From an uncultured Collinsella sp. (GTDB lineage: Bacteria; Actinomycetota; Coriobacteriia; Coriobacteriales; Coriobacteriaceae), in NCBI GenBank assembly GCA_900752545.1, contig CAADVS010000047.1:1-13481 (forward strand): a stretch of DNA of 13,481 nucleotides, read 5' to 3'. A program made the position numbers and the translations under genes. The notes beneath the pieces are model-generated. The model was given only the letters and a program-made list of their open reading frames with translations, had not been told where the DNA came from and ran no database searches. Of this stretch, positions 12,572 to 13,481 are shown in pieces (positions within the stretch are counted from its first letter, which is position 1; each line of letters starts with the position of its first letter).

Positions 12572-13481
12572 TCACGACAGCTTGACGATCGGAGCAAAAC
12601 CTTTCATCAGCTTTTTGGTCTGGCCGGTCTTTTCGAATTGAACCTCGATCATGTCTCCAGCGACCGAGAGCACGGTACCCGTGCCAAAGGTCTTGTGGCT
12701 CACGGTATCGCCTGCGGCAAAGTCCTGCGATGCGCTGGCGCGATCAACCTTGCGCTCCACCGTCGGGGACACCTTGGACGAGGGCTTTTTGGCTCGCGGT
12801 GCGCCCGAGCCAAAGGTCGAGGCAACACGGCCAGCGTCGGGCGAGACCCCACGATGGCGCTCGGTCCCGTAGCTGCTGCCACCAAAGAAATCGTCAAAGC
12901 TCGATCCGCCGCGCGAACCGGAACCGCCAGTCGAGCGCGTATGCGAACCAAATACCTTGCCGCCGTACATATCCGAACCCATGCCCGAGCCAAAGGTGCC
13001 GTGACGGTCGCCGCGCTTCTCCCAACCCGTGCCTTCAAAACCGGCAGAACCGATACCGCTAAACTCGATATCCTCAAACGGAATCTCGTTGAGGAAGCGC
13101 GAGCGCGGGTTGGCAGAGGTCGAGCCGTAGGTGCGACGCGTGGCCGCATAGGTCAGGAACAGGCGCTTACGGGCACGCGTGATGGCGACGTAGGCCAGGC
13201 GACGCTCCTCCTCGAGCTTACCCGGGTCATCGCTGCCGCCAAAGTCGTGCACGTGCGGGAAGATGCCCTCCTCCATGCCGGCCACGAACACCGCCGGGAA
13301 CTCCAGGCCCTTGGCGGAGTGGATGGTCATCATGGTAATGGCATGCGTCTCGCCGGCCAGGGAATCCAAGTCGGAGCGCAGGGCCAGCCACTCCATGAGT
13401 GCCGGTAGCGCCTTGCAGGTGAGCGGACCATAGGTGCGCTCAATCTCGTCGGCATGCACGGCACCCGCCGGCATCCCCGTC
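12572..13481 (-). CDS. pcrA: UvrD/PcrA-type ATP-dependent DNA helicase (N-terminal part outside the window)
   Basis: The last 303 or so residues of a superfamily 1 helicase that unwinds DNA 3' to 5' in repair and replication restart. The frame is open to the right edge, so the start lies outside. Counting from the first methionine in the window: motif V appears as TIHSAKGLEFPAVFVAG (from residue 50), motif VI as EERRLAYVAITRARK (from about 89), with the arginine that contacts ATP. A Gly/Ser-rich linker of about 70 residues (about 138-210) follows. The end is a Tudor-like domain, GDTVSHKTFGTGTVLSVAGD to VKLS, as in PcrA, where it contacts RNA polymerase. Full-length relatives have 700-850 residues. 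Stop TGA is at 12572-12574. A large hairpin structure follows directly. UvrD1-type naming is equally possible. Confidence 0.93.
   Translation of the reverse strand, partial: TGMPAGAVHADEIERTYGPLTCKALPALMEWLALRSDLDSLAGETHAITMMTIHSAKGLEFPAVFVAGMEEGIFPHVHDFGGSDDPGKLEEERRLAYVAITRARKRLFLTYAATRRTYGSTSANPRSRFLNEIPFEDIEFSGIGSAGFEGTGWEKRGDRHGTFGSGMGSDMYGGKVFGSHTRSTGGSGSRGGSSFDDFFGGSSYGTERHRGVSPDAGRVASTFGSGAPRAKKPSSKVSPTVERKVDRASASQDFAAGDTVSHKTFGTGTVLSVAGDMIEVQFEKTGQTKKLMKGFAPIVKLS

Overview
The window looks like chromosome from a high-GC, gut-type actinobacterium, most likely class Coriobacteriia and possibly Collinsella. I base this on GC-rich coding sequence with strong GC third-position bias, AAGGAGG-type ribosome sites, and the mix of proteins (type Ic aspartate-type aminotransferase, family II pyrophosphatase, Lac/Cel-type PTS). 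No rRNA marker is present, so the assignment is an inference from recalled protein similarity. There are 14 protein genes, two of them cut by the window edges. I see no tRNA, rRNA, CRISPR array, insertion sequence or phage gene.

Left part (1-5400), housekeeping. On the minus strand lie a TatA/TatB-type translocase component (cut at base 1), a small STAS-domain anti-sigma-factor antagonist and a class I aminotransferase; the last two probably form one transcript. An 84-residue protein of unknown function is divergent on the plus strand and converges on a long NhaA Na+/H+ antiporter, with a bidirectional terminator between them. Next comes a manganese-type (family II) inorganic pyrophosphatase with its own textbook terminator.

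Middle part (5398-12293), sugar use. A ROK-family sugar kinase is followed by a minus-strand operon: GH1 6-phospho-beta-glycosidase, PTS IIC, PTS IIB, PTS IIA, ending in a strong terminator at 6497-6534. Divergent from it are a GntR/HutC-family regulator and a class I mannose-6-phosphate isomerase. The gene content (IIA, IIB, IIC, GH1, GntR, ROK, PMI) matches the Bacillus subtilis gmu glucomannan-oligosaccharide operon in a different order and on both strands. The likely pathway is PTS uptake of a beta-linked disaccharide as its 6-phosphate, cleavage by the GH1 enzyme, phosphorylation of the free hexose by the ROK kinase, and conversion of mannose-6-phosphate to fructose-6-phosphate. Three AAAAGTAA sites in the divergent intergenic region are candidate operators for the GntR protein.

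Right end (12294-13481). The isomerase gene ends in a terminator. Seven bases beyond the stop of a PcrA/UvrD-type helicase (C-terminal third only, cut by the right edge) lies a 129-base structure with 30-base arms and inner hairpins. It is the most striking non-coding signal in the window. A second non-coding theme is a set of degenerate intergenic palindromes sharing a GGGGAC-like core, two of which sit just upstream of sugar genes.
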